Under the pieces are notes generated by a model, which did no database searches, had not been told where the DNA came from, and saw only the letters and a list, made by a program, of their open reading frames with translations. The position numbers and the translations under genes are program-made. DNA of 51,597 bases from an uncultured Odoribacter sp. (GTDB lineage: Bacteria; Bacteroidota; Bacteroidia; Bacteroidales; Marinifilaceae), in assembly GCA_944321165.1 (NCBI GenBank), contig CALUKE010000020.1, positions 1 through 51,597 on the forward strand, in the 5' to 3' direction. This document shows positions 24,724 to 33,808 of the stretch, one piece after another (the first letter of the stretch is position 1; every line of letters starts with the position of its first letter).

Positions 24724-26193
24724 ATGACAACGAATACCAACAACAGGGGGGTGGTTGCAAAAATTGGCGTAATGACCCTCGCGATTATGAACGTTGCCGC
24801 AGTGGTTAGTCTGAGAGGATTGCCGGCAGAGGCTGAGTATGGATTGAGTTCGGCTTTTTATTATCTGTTTGCAGCAATTGTATTTTTGATTCCGACTTCT
24901 TTGGTGGCAGCCGAATTGGCGGCGATGTTTTCAAATAAAGAAGGAGGCGTATTTCGATGGGTCGGCGAAGCTTACGGAAAGCGTTTTGGGTTTCTGGCGA
25001 TTTTTTTACAATGGATCGAAAGTACGATCTGGTATCCGACGGTATTGACTTTCGGTGCGGTTTCCATTGCTTACATTGGCATGAACGATGTGCACGATGC
25101 AGTGCTGGCTTCCAATAAGGTGTTTACGCTGGTAACTGTGTTGGTTATCTATTGGTTGGCTACTTTCATTTCTTTGAAAGGCTTGGGCTGGGTCAGTAAG
25201 ATTTCAAAAATAGGGGCTACTGTCGGTACGATTATTCCTGCTGCTTTGTTAATCATTTTTGGTGTGATTTACCTGGCTACCGGAGGACAGAACCAAATGG
25301 ATATGAGTCAGGGATTCTGGCCGGATTTGTCTAATTTCAACAACCTGGTGCTGGCTTCCAGTATATTTTTGTTTTATGCCGGCATGGAAATGTCTGGAAT
25401 TCATGTGATGGATGTGAAGGATCCGGCCAGCAAAAATTATCCGAAAGCGATTTTTATCGGAGCAATCATGATCGTTTTTATTTTTATTTTGGGAACTTTT
25501 GCTCTGGGAGTCATTATTCCGGCGAAAGAGATTAATCTGACTCAAAGTTTGTTGGTCGGATTTGACAATTACTTGAATTACCTGCATCTTCACTGGTTGA
25601 GTCCTGTTATGGCCATTGCTTTGATGTTCGGTGTACTTGCCGGAGTATTGACCTGGGTGGCCGGTCCCTCCAAAGGTATCTTTGCTGTCGGTAAGGCGGG
25701 GTATTTGCCGCCTTTTTTCCAGAAAACCAATAAAATCGGAGTCCAAAAAAATATTTTGATCGTACAGGGAGGGATTGTCACTCTGTTATCGCTTTTGTTT
25801 GTGGTGATGCCTTCGGTTCAGTCATTCTACCAGATGCTTTCCCAGTTGACAGTCCTGTTGTATCTGATTATGTATATGCTGATGTTTTCAGCGGCTATTG
25901 CCTTGCGTTATAAAATGGCTAAGGCCGAACGTCCTTTTGCGATAGGACGCAAGGGAAATGGCTTGATCTGGCTGGTATCGGGAATCGGTTTTCTGGGGGC
26001 TTTGCTGGCTTTCATATTGAGTTTTATTCCTCCCTCTCAGATTGCCACCGGCAGTAATGTCGTCTGGTTTTCGGTATTGATTCTGGGATGTGTGATTTTT
26101 GTTGCGATTCCCTTGATTATTTATGCCATGCGTAAACCATCCTGGAAAGACCCGAATACGGAAATACAGCCTTTCCACTGGGAATCCAAATAA
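24724..26193 (+). CDS. gadC: glutamate:GABA antiporter (APC family)
   Basis: This 489-residue inner-membrane transporter has about 12 hydrophobic segments and exchanges external glutamate for internal GABA. The family signature is clear: SLRGLPAEAEYGLSSAFYY in helix 1, the loop NKEGGVFRWVGEAYGKRFGF and IFLQWIESTIWYPT. The C-terminal tail after the last helix is short (MRKPSWKDPNTEIQPFHWESK), so the long C-plug that closes E. coli GadC at neutral pH is probably shorter here. The glutaminase gene follows after 18 bases. Confidence 0.93.
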   Translation: MTTNTNNRGVVAKIGVMTLAIMNVAAVVSLRGLPAEAEYGLSSAFYYLFAAIVFLIPTSLVAAELAAMFSNKEGGVFRWVGEAYGKRFGFLAIFLQWIESTIWYPTVLTFGAVSIAYIGMNDVHDAVLASNKVFTLVTVLVIYWLATFISLKGLGWVSKISKIGATVGTIIPAALLIIFGVIYLATGGQNQMDMSQGFWPDLSNFNNLVLASSIFLFYAGMEMSGIHVMDVKDPASKNYPKAIFIGAIMIVFIFILGTFALGVIIPAKEINLTQSLLVGFDNYLNYLHLHWLSPVMAIALMFGVLAGVLTWVAGPSKGIFAVGKAGYLPPFFQKTNKIGVQKNILIVQGGIVTLLSLLFVVMPSVQSFYQMLSQLTVLLYLIMYMLMFSAAIALRYKMAKAERPFAIGRKGNGLIWLVSGIGFLGALLAFILSFIPPSQIATGSNVVWFSVLILGCVIFVAIPLIIYAMRKPSWKDPNTEIQPFHWESK

Positions 26194-26211
26194 TCTTTTA
26201 ATGGAAAGTAT

Positions 26212-27177
26212 ATGAAAAAGACCATAAGATTGACAGAGCTCAAGGCGGTCGTAAAACAGGCTTATGAGCAGGTTAAGAATCTGAAAGGAGGCAAAAATGC
26301 CGATTATATACCTTTTTTGGCCAAGATAAATCCGGATTTGTTCGGTTTGGCGGTTTGTCTGCCGGACGGAGAGATCGTGGCGGAGGGGGATACGGAATAT
26401 GTTTTCGGTATCGAGTCCATCTCCAAAGTGCATACCGCTATATTGATTTTGCAACAGTATGGGGCGGAGGCTGTATTGCAGAAGATCGGTGCGGATGCTA
26501 CCGGTTTACCGTTTAATTCTATTTTGGCCATTTTGATGGAAAACGATCATCCCAGCACTCCCTTGGTGAATGCCGGGGCTATCAGTGCCGACAGTCTGGT
26601 TCGACCGATCGGTGATTCCAATGCCAAATGGAATGTGATTGCGGATAATATGGCGGATTTGTGCGGCAGTGAACTGACCTTGCTGGATGAATTGTATAAA
26701 TCGGAATCAGAAACGAATTTTAATAACCGTTCCATTGCCTGGTTGTTGAAAAATTACAATCGGATTTACGATGATCCGATGATGGCTTTGGATTTGTACA
26801 CCCGACAGTGTTCGATGGGAGTTACGACGAAACAGTTGGCGATTGCCGCATGTACCATCGCAAATCGAGGGAAGAATCCGGTTTCCGGTAAGCAGGTATT
26901 TACCGCATCCCTGATGCCAAACATCGTATCGCTGATGGCCAGTGTCGGTTTTTATGAACATACCGGCGATTGGGTATACAGCAGCGGAATACCGGCGAAG
27001 ACCGGTGTCGGCGGAGGTGTGATGGGTGTATTGCCCGGCGTATTCGGAATTGCGGCTTTTGCTCCTCCTTTGGATGAGGCCGGAAATTCGGTGAAGGCGC
27101 AGGCTGCCATACAATTTGTCACCCGGGAATTGGGGGTCAATGTGTTTGATGGCGTAAATGTGGAGATTGTAAAATGA
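26212..27177 (+). CDS. glsA: glutaminase A
   Basis: Cytosolic glutaminase converts glutamine to glutamate and ammonia. The 321-residue protein has the beta-lactamase-like SxxK pair Ser69 and Lys72 in FGIESISKVHTA, NAGAI in the middle of the substrate site and YTRQCSMGVTTKQLA later. In acid, the ammonia released takes up protons and the glutamate feeds GadB, so its place between gadC and the channel gene is meaningful. It lies 18 bases after gadC and is followed by a palindromic hairpin. Confidence 0.95.
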   Translation: MKKTIRLTELKAVVKQAYEQVKNLKGGKNADYIPFLAKINPDLFGLAVCLPDGEIVAEGDTEYVFGIESISKVHTAILILQQYGAEAVLQKIGADATGLPFNSILAILMENDHPSTPLVNAGAISADSLVRPIGDSNAKWNVIADNMADLCGSELTLLDELYKSESETNFNNRSIAWLLKNYNRIYDDPMMALDLYTRQCSMGVTTKQLAIAACTIANRGKNPVSGKQVFTASLMPNIVSLMASVGFYEHTGDWVYSSGIPAKTGVGGGVMGVLPGVFGIAAFAPPLDEAGNSVKAQAAIQFVTRELGVNVFDGVNVEIVK

Positions 27178-27184
27178 CGGTGAG

Positions 27185-27216
27185 ATATGCGGTTGCTGAT
27201 ATCAGCAACCGCATAT
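27185..27216 (+). terminator. perfect 32-bp palindrome after glsA
   Basis: Two 16-base arms (27185-27200 and 27201-27216) are exact reverse complements without a spacer. As RNA it forms a stable hairpin followed by TTATAAAATTTT. It lies only eight bases after the glsA stop and 18 bases before the channel gene, so it is either the operon terminator or an attenuator for the channel. Confidence 0.7.
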
Positions 27217-27234
27217 TTATAAAATTTTGTGAAA

Positions 27235-27918
27235 ATGAAAACACGAAACGAAACCCTCCTTCTCAAAATTTTGAATATTCTGGTGTTGATTAGCAGTATG
27301 GTGATATTGGTGATTATCTCCATTGAACTCTTATCGCCGGTCAATACCCAATCCGAACGGTTTATTTTGAATATTCATTTAGGAGTCTGTGCGGTTTTTC
27401 TGACCGATTTTTTTGTTCGTTGGCATACCAGCCATACCGGTTGGCGTTTTGTTGGCCAGCATTTGTTTTTATTGTTGGTTTCAATTCCTTTTTTAAACCT
27501 TGCTTATGCCTTGTCGCTGCAACTTTCGCATACTACCTGGATTTTTTTGCGTTTGATTCCTGTAGCCCGAGGTATTTATGGAGTATCGGTGATTGTCAGT
27601 TGGATGACTCGCAGTAAGATTACCAATCTTTTTACGACCTATCTGACAATTTTGTTTATGACAATTTATTTTGGCAGTATGATGTTTTATTTTGTCGAAC
27701 ATACGCAGAACCCGATGGTGAAAAATTACTGGGATGCTTTGAACTGGTCTCTCATGAATGTAACGACAGTAGGTTCCAATATTTTCGGAGTGACGAAACT
27801 GGGACAGTCGCTGGCAGTTATTCTGGCGGCTGCCGGTATGATTTTCTTCCCTATTTTCACGGCTTATGTGACGACGAAGTTTCAGCGTAAACATCCGGAT
27901 GCAGAAAGGAATGAATGA
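27235..27918 (+). CDS. voltage-gated-like ion channel of the gad cluster
   Basis: The 227-residue membrane protein resembles the six-segment voltage-gated ion channel family: four N-terminal helices, an S4-like segment with arginines (FLRLIPVARGIYG), then a pore helix and the filter TTVGSN (177-182) before the last helix. Potassium channels normally carry TVGYG, so ion selectivity is uncertain. No cytoplasmic regulatory domain follows. A GTG at 27229 is in frame, but the ATG at 27235 is the better start. Such channels accompany gadB/gadC/glsA in Bacteroides, where a role in charge balance during acid stress is assumed. The hairpin upstream may lower its expression. Confidence 0.8.
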   Translation: MKTRNETLLLKILNILVLISSMVILVIISIELLSPVNTQSERFILNIHLGVCAVFLTDFFVRWHTSHTGWRFVGQHLFLLLVSIPFLNLAYALSLQLSHTTWIFLRLIPVARGIYGVSVIVSWMTRSKITNLFTTYLTILFMTIYFGSMMFYFVEHTQNPMVKNYWDALNWSLMNVTTVGSNIFGVTKLGQSLAVILAAAGMIFFPIFTAYVTTKFQRKHPDAERNE

Positions 27919-27956
27919 AGGATCGCTGAAAACCGGTGTGATTCCAAAATTTATGC

Positions 27957-27964
27957 TACTTTTG
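27957..27964 (+). promoter_or_regulatory. -7 box (TACTTTTG) of the men operon
   Basis: An exact TAnnTTTG match, followed by the usual C, lies 30 bases before ATG 27994. A -33 element at the right distance is not clear. Confidence 0.65.
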
Positions 27965-27993
27965 CAAAAGATGTGTCTAATGCTGGTTAAATA

Positions 27994-29085
27994 ATGAAGG
28001 TTGCTGAAGCTCAAATACTTTGTTTGAAACAAGGAATTCCTTTTTATTCATATCGTTTGCCGGGAGAATCGGATCGTTTTTTGGGGGCTCAGTTGGATGG
28101 GAAGGTGATACCTTTTGATCGTTTGACAGGTGAGGAGAACGGATTTGTCATTGTACCTTTTAGGGAATCGGAAAAGGTGTCTCCCTGGTTTATCCGAGAA
28201 GATTGTGTTTTTCGAAATGTGTTGTCAGACTCTGATTTACGGGAACTTTTAACCGGGGAAAGAGGGATGGCGGCTATGTGGACTGATGAAGAAACGGATG
28301 TAGATCAGGAAGAATATGAGAAACAGGTAGCAACTTTGGTGAATTTTTTGAGAAATGGCGGTGGGCAGAAGGTGGTGTTGTCTCGGACACTTACTTTTCG
28401 GGTGAATGCTTATGAGCAGGCGGCTGTTTGGTTTGAGCATCTGGAAAAGCGTTATCCGGAAGCGTTTGTCTTTTTGGTTTTTGTGCCGGGAGAGTTGTGT
28501 TGGTTGGGGGCTACGCCGGAGGTGTTTATGCGTCAGTCCGAACAGGAGATGATGACCATGGCTTTGGCTGGAACCCGTCCCAAGGCTGTTGCAGGGGAAT
28601 GGGGGGAGAAGGAAAAAGAAGAACAGGCCATGGTGGCCCGTTATGTAAAGGAGACATTGACGTCGATCGATGGGGAGGGCTGGATGGAAGAGGGACCTTT
28701 TTCAAAGGTGGCTGGTGGAGTAGAACATTTGTGTACGGTTTTCCGGCGACATTCGGCTTTGACGGTTGAGCAGACCGATCGTCTACGTCGCAAGTTACAT
28801 CCGACCCCTGCCGTTGGCGGACTGCCTGTCGAGGAAGCTCTTGCGATGATTCAACGGGTTGAGCAGCGGGATCGCCGTTATTATGCCGGTTATCTCGGAC
28901 CGTTGGCGGAAAATGGAAGGGTAAACTGGTTTGTAAATTTGCGATGTATGGAATTGTGGCCTGATCGAATTCGCTTGTCTGTCGGTGGCGGTATTACGGC
29001 CCAGTCGGATCCTGCCCGGGAGTGGAAAGAAACCGAATTGAAATCCAGAACATTACTGGATGTTGTTCAGGTATTTGTGAAATGA
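27994..29085 (+). CDS. menF: isochorismate synthase
   Basis: This cytosolic 363-residue chorismate-binding enzyme makes isochorismate, the first step to menaquinone. Visible family blocks are KVVLSRTLTF, PELCWLGATPEVF-like region at about 165-180, ALAGTRP, VEHLCTVFRRH, KLHPTPAVGGLP and RYYAGYLGP, ending with LSVGGGITAQSDPAREW. The length is on the short side, as usual in Bacteroidetes. It is the first gene of menFDBCE and its TGA overlaps an ATG of menD. Confidence 0.93.
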   Translation: MKVAEAQILCLKQGIPFYSYRLPGESDRFLGAQLDGKVIPFDRLTGEENGFVIVPFRESEKVSPWFIREDCVFRNVLSDSDLRELLTGERGMAAMWTDEETDVDQEEYEKQVATLVNFLRNGGGQKVVLSRTLTFRVNAYEQAAVWFEHLEKRYPEAFVFLVFVPGELCWLGATPEVFMRQSEQEMMTMALAGTRPKAVAGEWGEKEKEEQAMVARYVKETLTSIDGEGWMEEGPFSKVAGGVEHLCTVFRRHSALTVEQTDRLRRKLHPTPAVGGLPVEEALAMIQRVEQRDRRYYAGYLGPLAENGRVNWFVNLRCMELWPDRIRLSVGGGITAQSDPAREWKETELKSRTLLDVVQVFVK

Positions 29086-30797
29086 ATTGTATGGGAGAAA
29101 AGATGGAAAAGTGGACTACGGATAAAGAAGGTGTAAAAATATTGATAGAATTGTTGGTTCGGAAAGGAATACGGCAGGCTGTGTTGTCGCCGGGATCGCG
29201 GAATGCGCCTTTGCTATTGGCTTTTGCCCGGGAAAAACGCATTCGGCATTGGGTGGTTCTGGACGAACGCAGTGCTGCTTTTATGGCCTTGGGAATGGCA
29301 CAGCAGTCGGGGCAGGCAGTTGCCTTGGTCTGCACATCCGGAACGGCCCCTTTGAATTATGCTCCGGCAGTGGCGGAAGCCTATTATCAGCGTCTTCCGT
29401 TGATTGTCATCACTGCCGACCGACCGGTGGCGTGGATCGATCAGGAGGATAGTCAGACAATCCGGCAATATGAGGTGTTTCGTAATATTGTAAAGGCTTC
29501 CTGGCAATTGCCGGGAGAGTTGTTCGGAGAAGAGGATTGCTGGTATGCCAATCGTCTGGTGAACGATGCGCTCAATACGGCTTTGTCGGGAAGACGAGGA
29601 CCGGTACATATCAACTTGCCTTTGCGGGAACCCTTGTATGGACAGCGGAGTTATGCTGCTGGCGAGCTGAGGACGATTAGACGGATAGAACCGGAGAGGG
29701 GACCTGCTTCGGAGAAGATGCAGGAATTGGCGAAGGATTTCGGGTGTGCTCGTCGGGTGATGATTCTGGCGGGTTTTCATCAGCCGGATCCGGCTTTGAA
29801 AATTGCTCTTCAGGAATTGGCGAAGCTTCCTCAGGTGATTGTGTTGGCCGAGACGCTTTCGAATGTCGCTTCGGAACGGCATGTCGTGACCATCGACCGG
29901 GTATTGGCTACTTTGGGGGAGGAGGAAAAAGAACGTTTTCAGCCTGAGTTGTTGATTACCTTCGGAGGTGCATTGGTTTCGAAACACATCAAGGCATTCT
30001 TGAGGAAATACCGTCCCCGCTGGCATTGGAGTATCGATTGTTCGGAACATCCGGCCGATACCATGCAAGGGTTGACGACTCACATTTTGGCGGAACCCGC
30101 CCTGTTTTTCCCGGCTCTGGCGGCAAGGGTAGGGGCGGTTGCTTCTCATTATGCCCGGGGATGGGAAGAAAAGAAAAGATTGGCGGAGGAGCGGCATGTC
30201 ACCTTTGAAAAAAAAGCCGGATGGTCGGACTGGAAGGCTTTTTCCTTGATCTTGCCGGCTTTGCCTGCCGGTTCCTTTTTGCAGTTGGCCAACAGTACTC
30301 CGGTGCGTTATGCCCAACTGTTCGATTGCGCTCAGCTGGCAAGAAGTGATGGAAATCGCGGGACCAGCGGAATCGAGGGGTCTACCTCTACGGCAATCGG
30401 AGCCGCTTTGATGCAGGAGGGAATGACGACTTTGATTACGGGGGACATGGGATTCCTGTATGATTCCAATGCCTTGTGGAACAAGTATTTCCCAGCTCGT
30501 TTGAAGGTGGTGGTTATGAAAAATGGCGGTGGTGGGATTTTTCGTTTTATTCCGGGGCCTTCGGATCAGGAAGAGCTGGAGGAGTGTTTTGAGACCGCCT
30601 GTGAGGTGAATGTAGAGGGATTTGCCCGGCTTCATCATTTTCAATATTTCAAGGCTGCGGATGAGAAGAGTTTGAGGCGCCTGTTGCCGGAATTTTGGCA
30701 GGAAATGGAGAGGCCTGCCATACTGGAAGTGGAAACTCCCCGTCTGAAGAATGCGGAGGTGTTGAAATCCTATTTCCGCTGTTTACAGGGTGAATAA
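29082..30797 (+). CDS. menD: SEPHCHC synthase (menaquinone biosynthesis MenD)
   Basis: This 571-residue thiamine diphosphate enzyme condenses isochorismate with 2-oxoglutarate. Family blocks: SPGSRNAPL near the N-terminus, VCTSGTAPLNYAPAVAEAYY, VITADRP, GNRGTSGIEGSTSTAIGAA and the ThDP/metal site ITGDMGFLYDSNALW. The start at 29082 overlaps the menF stop (ATGA), a typical coupling arrangement; ATGs at 29091 and 29103 are alternatives. The frame is open further upstream inside menF, which is ignored. Confidence 0.94.
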   Translation: MNCMGEKMEKWTTDKEGVKILIELLVRKGIRQAVLSPGSRNAPLLLAFAREKRIRHWVVLDERSAAFMALGMAQQSGQAVALVCTSGTAPLNYAPAVAEAYYQRLPLIVITADRPVAWIDQEDSQTIRQYEVFRNIVKASWQLPGELFGEEDCWYANRLVNDALNTALSGRRGPVHINLPLREPLYGQRSYAAGELRTIRRIEPERGPASEKMQELAKDFGCARRVMILAGFHQPDPALKIALQELAKLPQVIVLAETLSNVASERHVVTIDRVLATLGEEEKERFQPELLITFGGALVSKHIKAFLRKYRPRWHWSIDCSEHPADTMQGLTTHILAEPALFFPALAARVGAVASHYARGWEEKKRLAEERHVTFEKKAGWSDWKAFSLILPALPAGSFLQLANSTPVRYAQLFDCAQLARSDGNRGTSGIEGSTSTAIGAALMQEGMTTLITGDMGFLYDSNALWNKYFPARLKVVVMKNGGGGIFRFIPGPSDQEELEECFETACEVNVEGFARLHHFQYFKAADEKSLRRLLPEFWQEMERPAILEVETPRLKNAEVLKSYFRCLQGE

Positions 30798-30814
30798 TAA
30801 TCATTTAATAATAT

Positions 30815-31636
30815 ATGCTTATGAGAGAATGGAAAACGATCAAAGAATATGAAGACATCAAATTTGATTTTTTCGAAGGAATTGCTAAAATAACGATTAA
30901 TCGGCCGCAGGTGTACAATGCTTTTCGGCCGCAGACCAATCAGGAAATGTTGGATGCCATGTCTATTTGTCGCGAGCGGAATGATATCGGAGTGGTGATA
31001 CTGACCGGATCCGGCGACAAGGCGTTCTGTTCCGGAGGAGATCAGCGGGTGAAAGGTATCGGCGGGTATGTCGATGAACAGGGAGTACCCCGCTTGAATG
31101 TACTGGATTTGCACAAGGCCATTCGCTCATTGCCAAAACCGGTTATCGCGATGGTTAATGGATATGCCATCGGGGGAGGGCATGTTTTGCATATCATCTG
31201 CGATTTGACGATTGCTGCTGAAAGTGCCCGTTTCGGACAAACCGGACCGAAGGTCGGCAGTTTTGACGGAGGTTTTGGTTCTTCCTATCTGGCGCGCTGT
31301 GTCGGTCAGAAAAAAGCCCGTGAAATTTGGTTCCTGTGCCGACAGTATACAGCCAAAGAGGCCGAGGAAATGGGAATGGTTAACAAGGTAGTACCGCTGG
31401 AACGTTTGGAAGACGAGACGGTTGACTGGTGTAAGACCATTCTGAAGCGCAGTCCGATGGCGATTCGGATGATCAAGAGAGCCTTGAATGCGGAACTGGA
31501 CGGACAACACGGACTGATGGAATTGGCGGGGGATGCGACCCTGATGTATTATCTGATGGCGGAGTCACAGGAAGGTAAAAATGCTTTTCTGGAAAAAAGA
31601 GAGCCTGATTTTGATCAATTTCCGAAATTTCCATAA
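30815..31636 (+). CDS. menB: 1,4-dihydroxy-2-naphthoyl-CoA synthase
   Basis: This 273-residue crotonase-fold enzyme closes the naphthoate ring from o-succinylbenzoyl-CoA. Markers: YNAFRPQT, the oxyanion hole [18 protein letters not shown], the MenB signature [21 protein letters not shown] and [13 protein letters not shown]. It starts 17 bases after menD; ATG 30821 is an alternative start. The length is standard. Confidence 0.96.
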   Translation: MLMREWKTIKEYEDIKFDFFEGIAKITINRPQVYNAFRPQTNQEMLDAMSICRERNDIGVVILTGSGDKAFCSGGDQRVKGIGGYVDEQGVPRLNVLDLHKAIRSLPKPVIAMVNGYAIGGGHVLHIICDLTIAAESARFGQTGPKVGSFDGGFGSSYLARCVGQKKAREIWFLCRQYTAKEAEEMGMVNKVVPLERLEDETVDWCKTILKRSPMAIRMIKRALNAELDGQHGLMELAGDATLMYYLMAESQEGKNAFLEKREPDFDQFPKFP

Positions 31637-31680
31637 GCGAAGAAGAGAGTTTTATCGGAGATCATTCAAAAAGGTGTGTG

Positions 31681-32724
31681 ATGTTAAAGGCGTCGTATCG
31701 AAAATATATATTGCATTTCAAGGAACCTTCCGGAACATCCCGCGGTGTTTTGAGAGAGAAGGAGACTTATTACGTTCGAATTTGGGATGATGCTGACGAA
31801 TCGCTGTTCGGTTTGGGCGAATGTGCCTTGTTTCGGGGATTGAGTGCGGATGACCGGCCGGATTACGAAAGTCATTTGCAGCAGGTGTGTCGGCAGATCC
31901 ATCGTTGGGAAACGCTTCCGTTGGAGGGATGGAGTTCCATGCGTTTTGGCATAGAAATGGCATTGGCTGATTTGCGGCAGGGGGGACGGAGAATCTGTTT
32001 TCCCTCTTCCTTTACGGCAGGTGTCGCGGGCATTGAGATCAACGGTCTGATCTGGATGGGGGATCGGGAGTTGATGCTGCAGCGTATTCAGGAAAAATTG
32101 GAGTCCGGTTTTCGTTGTATAAAACTGAAGATCGGTGCGATCGATTTTGAGTCGGAACTGGATCTGTTGAAATATATTCGCCGTCGTTTCGGAAAACAGG
32201 AGGTGGAATTGCGGGTGGATGCGAACGGGGCGTTTGCTCCGGAAATCGCGTTGACGAAACTGGAGGCGTTGGCGAAATATGATTTACACTCCATAGAACA
32301 GCCCATTCGTCAGGGACAGTGGAAGGAGATGGCGCGGATCTGTGCTCTTTCTCCCATTCCGGTGGCTTTGGATGAGGAGTTGATCGGTGTGGAGGATGAG
32401 GCTTTGAAAGAGGAACTGCTGACTCAGATCCGTCCTCAATATCTGGTGCTGAAACCGGCCTTGACCGGCGGTTTTTCGGGTGCGGAAGCATGGATCCGAC
32501 TGGCAGAGAGACGGGGGACCGGATGGTGGATCACCTCTGCCCTGGAATCGAATGTCGGTCTGAATGCTTTGGCTCAATGGACCTATGGCTTGAAAAATCC
32601 CTTGCCACAGGGATTGGGTACCGGTCTGCTGTATACGAATAATATTCCGTCTCCCTTGTATTTGGCGGCTGAAAAGTTGTATTACGATCCTGAAAGGGCT
32701 TGGGATCTGGTTTCGATAGTTTAA
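31681..32724 (+). CDS. menC: o-succinylbenzoate synthase
   Basis: This 347-residue enolase-superfamily enzyme dehydrates SHCHC to o-succinylbenzoate. The muconate-lactonizing type barrel shows the KxK motif (K148, K150 in CIKLKIG), metal Asp180 in RVDANGAF, the SIEQPI and ALDEEL strands and the second-side lysine in LKPALTGG. The ATG at 31681 is used; a GTG directly before it is also in frame. It follows menB by 44 bases and is followed by menE after four. Confidence 0.93.
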   Translation: MLKASYRKYILHFKEPSGTSRGVLREKETYYVRIWDDADESLFGLGECALFRGLSADDRPDYESHLQQVCRQIHRWETLPLEGWSSMRFGIEMALADLRQGGRRICFPSSFTAGVAGIEINGLIWMGDRELMLQRIQEKLESGFRCIKLKIGAIDFESELDLLKYIRRRFGKQEVELRVDANGAFAPEIALTKLEALAKYDLHSIEQPIRQGQWKEMARICALSPIPVALDEELIGVEDEALKEELLTQIRPQYLVLKPALTGGFSGAEAWIRLAERRGTGWWITSALESNVGLNALAQWTYGLKNPLPQGLGTGLLYTNNIPSPLYLAAEKLYYDPERAWDLVSIV

Positions 32725-32728
32725 ATAT

Positions 32729-33808
32729 ATGGAATGTCGGATAAATGGAATTTTGTATACCTCTCTGGAACAGATGCGGGGAGAAGTGGAGGAGGAACTG
32801 TGGCTTTTCTTGCAGGAGTGGTATAATGAATCGTCTTACGTGATCGGGCATACTTCGGGGTCGACAGGCTTACCGAAGGAGATCCGGTTGTCTAAGGCGG
32901 ATATGCGGGCTTCGGCTGCGATAACCAATCGTTTTTTTGGCATCCGGCGGGGATCGGTGTTATTGTTATGTCTTTCGGTTTCCTATATTGCCGGCAAGAT
33001 GATGGTCGTAAGGGCTTTGGAAGCTGGTGCGGAATTGGTTACGGCAGAGGTTTCGTTGCATCCTTTACGAACGGTGACCGGTGCTGTTTCCCGGCGGATC
33101 GATCTGGCTGCGATGGTACCCATGCAGGTGGAAGAATCCCTGAAAAATGACTCTGAAAAAAAGGTGTTGGGACAGATCGGACATCTGATTGTCGGAGGGG
33201 CGCCGATTGCCGAGTCTTTGGAAGAGTGCTTGAAAGAGTTGCCTGTCTCCTGTTATGCCACCTATGGCATGACCGAGACGGTTTCTCACGTTGCCTTGCG
33301 GAAGTTGAATTGCGACCGGGAGTATGAGGCTTTGGGCGATGTCTTTTTCGGACTCGATGAACGGGGGTGTTTGATCATCGAGGCGCCTCATCTGACGGAA
33401 AGACGTTTCGTTACGAACGATCTGGTACGGTTGAATGGAAAACATCGTTTCGAATGGCTGGGAAGAGTGGATCATGTGATCAATTCCGGAGGCATCAAAT
33501 TTTTCCCCGAACAGTTGGAGCGTAAGCTCGACCGTTGTTTGCCGGGACGTTTTTTGATTACCTCCCGGCCTGATGAGACCTTGGGGGAGAGTATCGCTCT
33601 GTTGCTGGAAGGAGAGAACTTTTTGCCGGAGGAATTGTGCTGTCTGGTGAATCGGATTCGTCCGTGTCTGGAACGTTTTGAAATGCCGCGATGGATCGGT
33701 GTGTGTCCGCTTTTCCGGGAGACGGCATCCGGAAAAGTGGTGCGTTGTATTCCTGAAAATACGGTTTTCTATGCTGTCAATGAATTGTCTCCGAAAAAAT
33801 CCGTTTGA
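32729..33808 (+). CDS. menE: o-succinylbenzoate-CoA ligase
   Basis: This 359-residue adenylate-forming enzyme activates o-succinylbenzoate with CoA. HTSGSTGLPKE (41-51) is the ATP loop, YGMTETVSHVAL follows, and FEWLGRVDHVINSGGIKFFPEQLE carries the late adenylation motif. It is shorter than the typical 450-500 residues because the N-terminal region is reduced, as in other Bacteroidetes MenE. Last gene of menFDBCE; the final 40 bases overlap the tail of the convergent MFS gene. Genes for menA and menH are not in the window. Confidence 0.9.
   Translation: MECRINGILYTSLEQMRGEVEEELWLFLQEWYNESSYVIGHTSGSTGLPKEIRLSKADMRASAAITNRFFGIRRGSVLLLCLSVSYIAGKMMVVRALEAGAELVTAEVSLHPLRTVTGAVSRRIDLAAMVPMQVEESLKNDSEKKVLGQIGHLIVGGAPIAESLEECLKELPVSCYATYGMTETVSHVALRKLNCDREYEALGDVFFGLDERGCLIIEAPHLTERRFVTNDLVRLNGKHRFEWLGRVDHVINSGGIKFFPEQLERKLDRCLPGRFLITSRPDETLGESIALLLEGENFLPEELCCLVNRIRPCLERFEMPRWIGVCPLFRETASGKVVRCIPENTVFYAVNELSPKKSV

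Noticed and set aside
29214..30644. 476-codon frame antisense to menD
   Set aside because: The sense frame has complete MenD motifs; the antisense product has no recognisable features.
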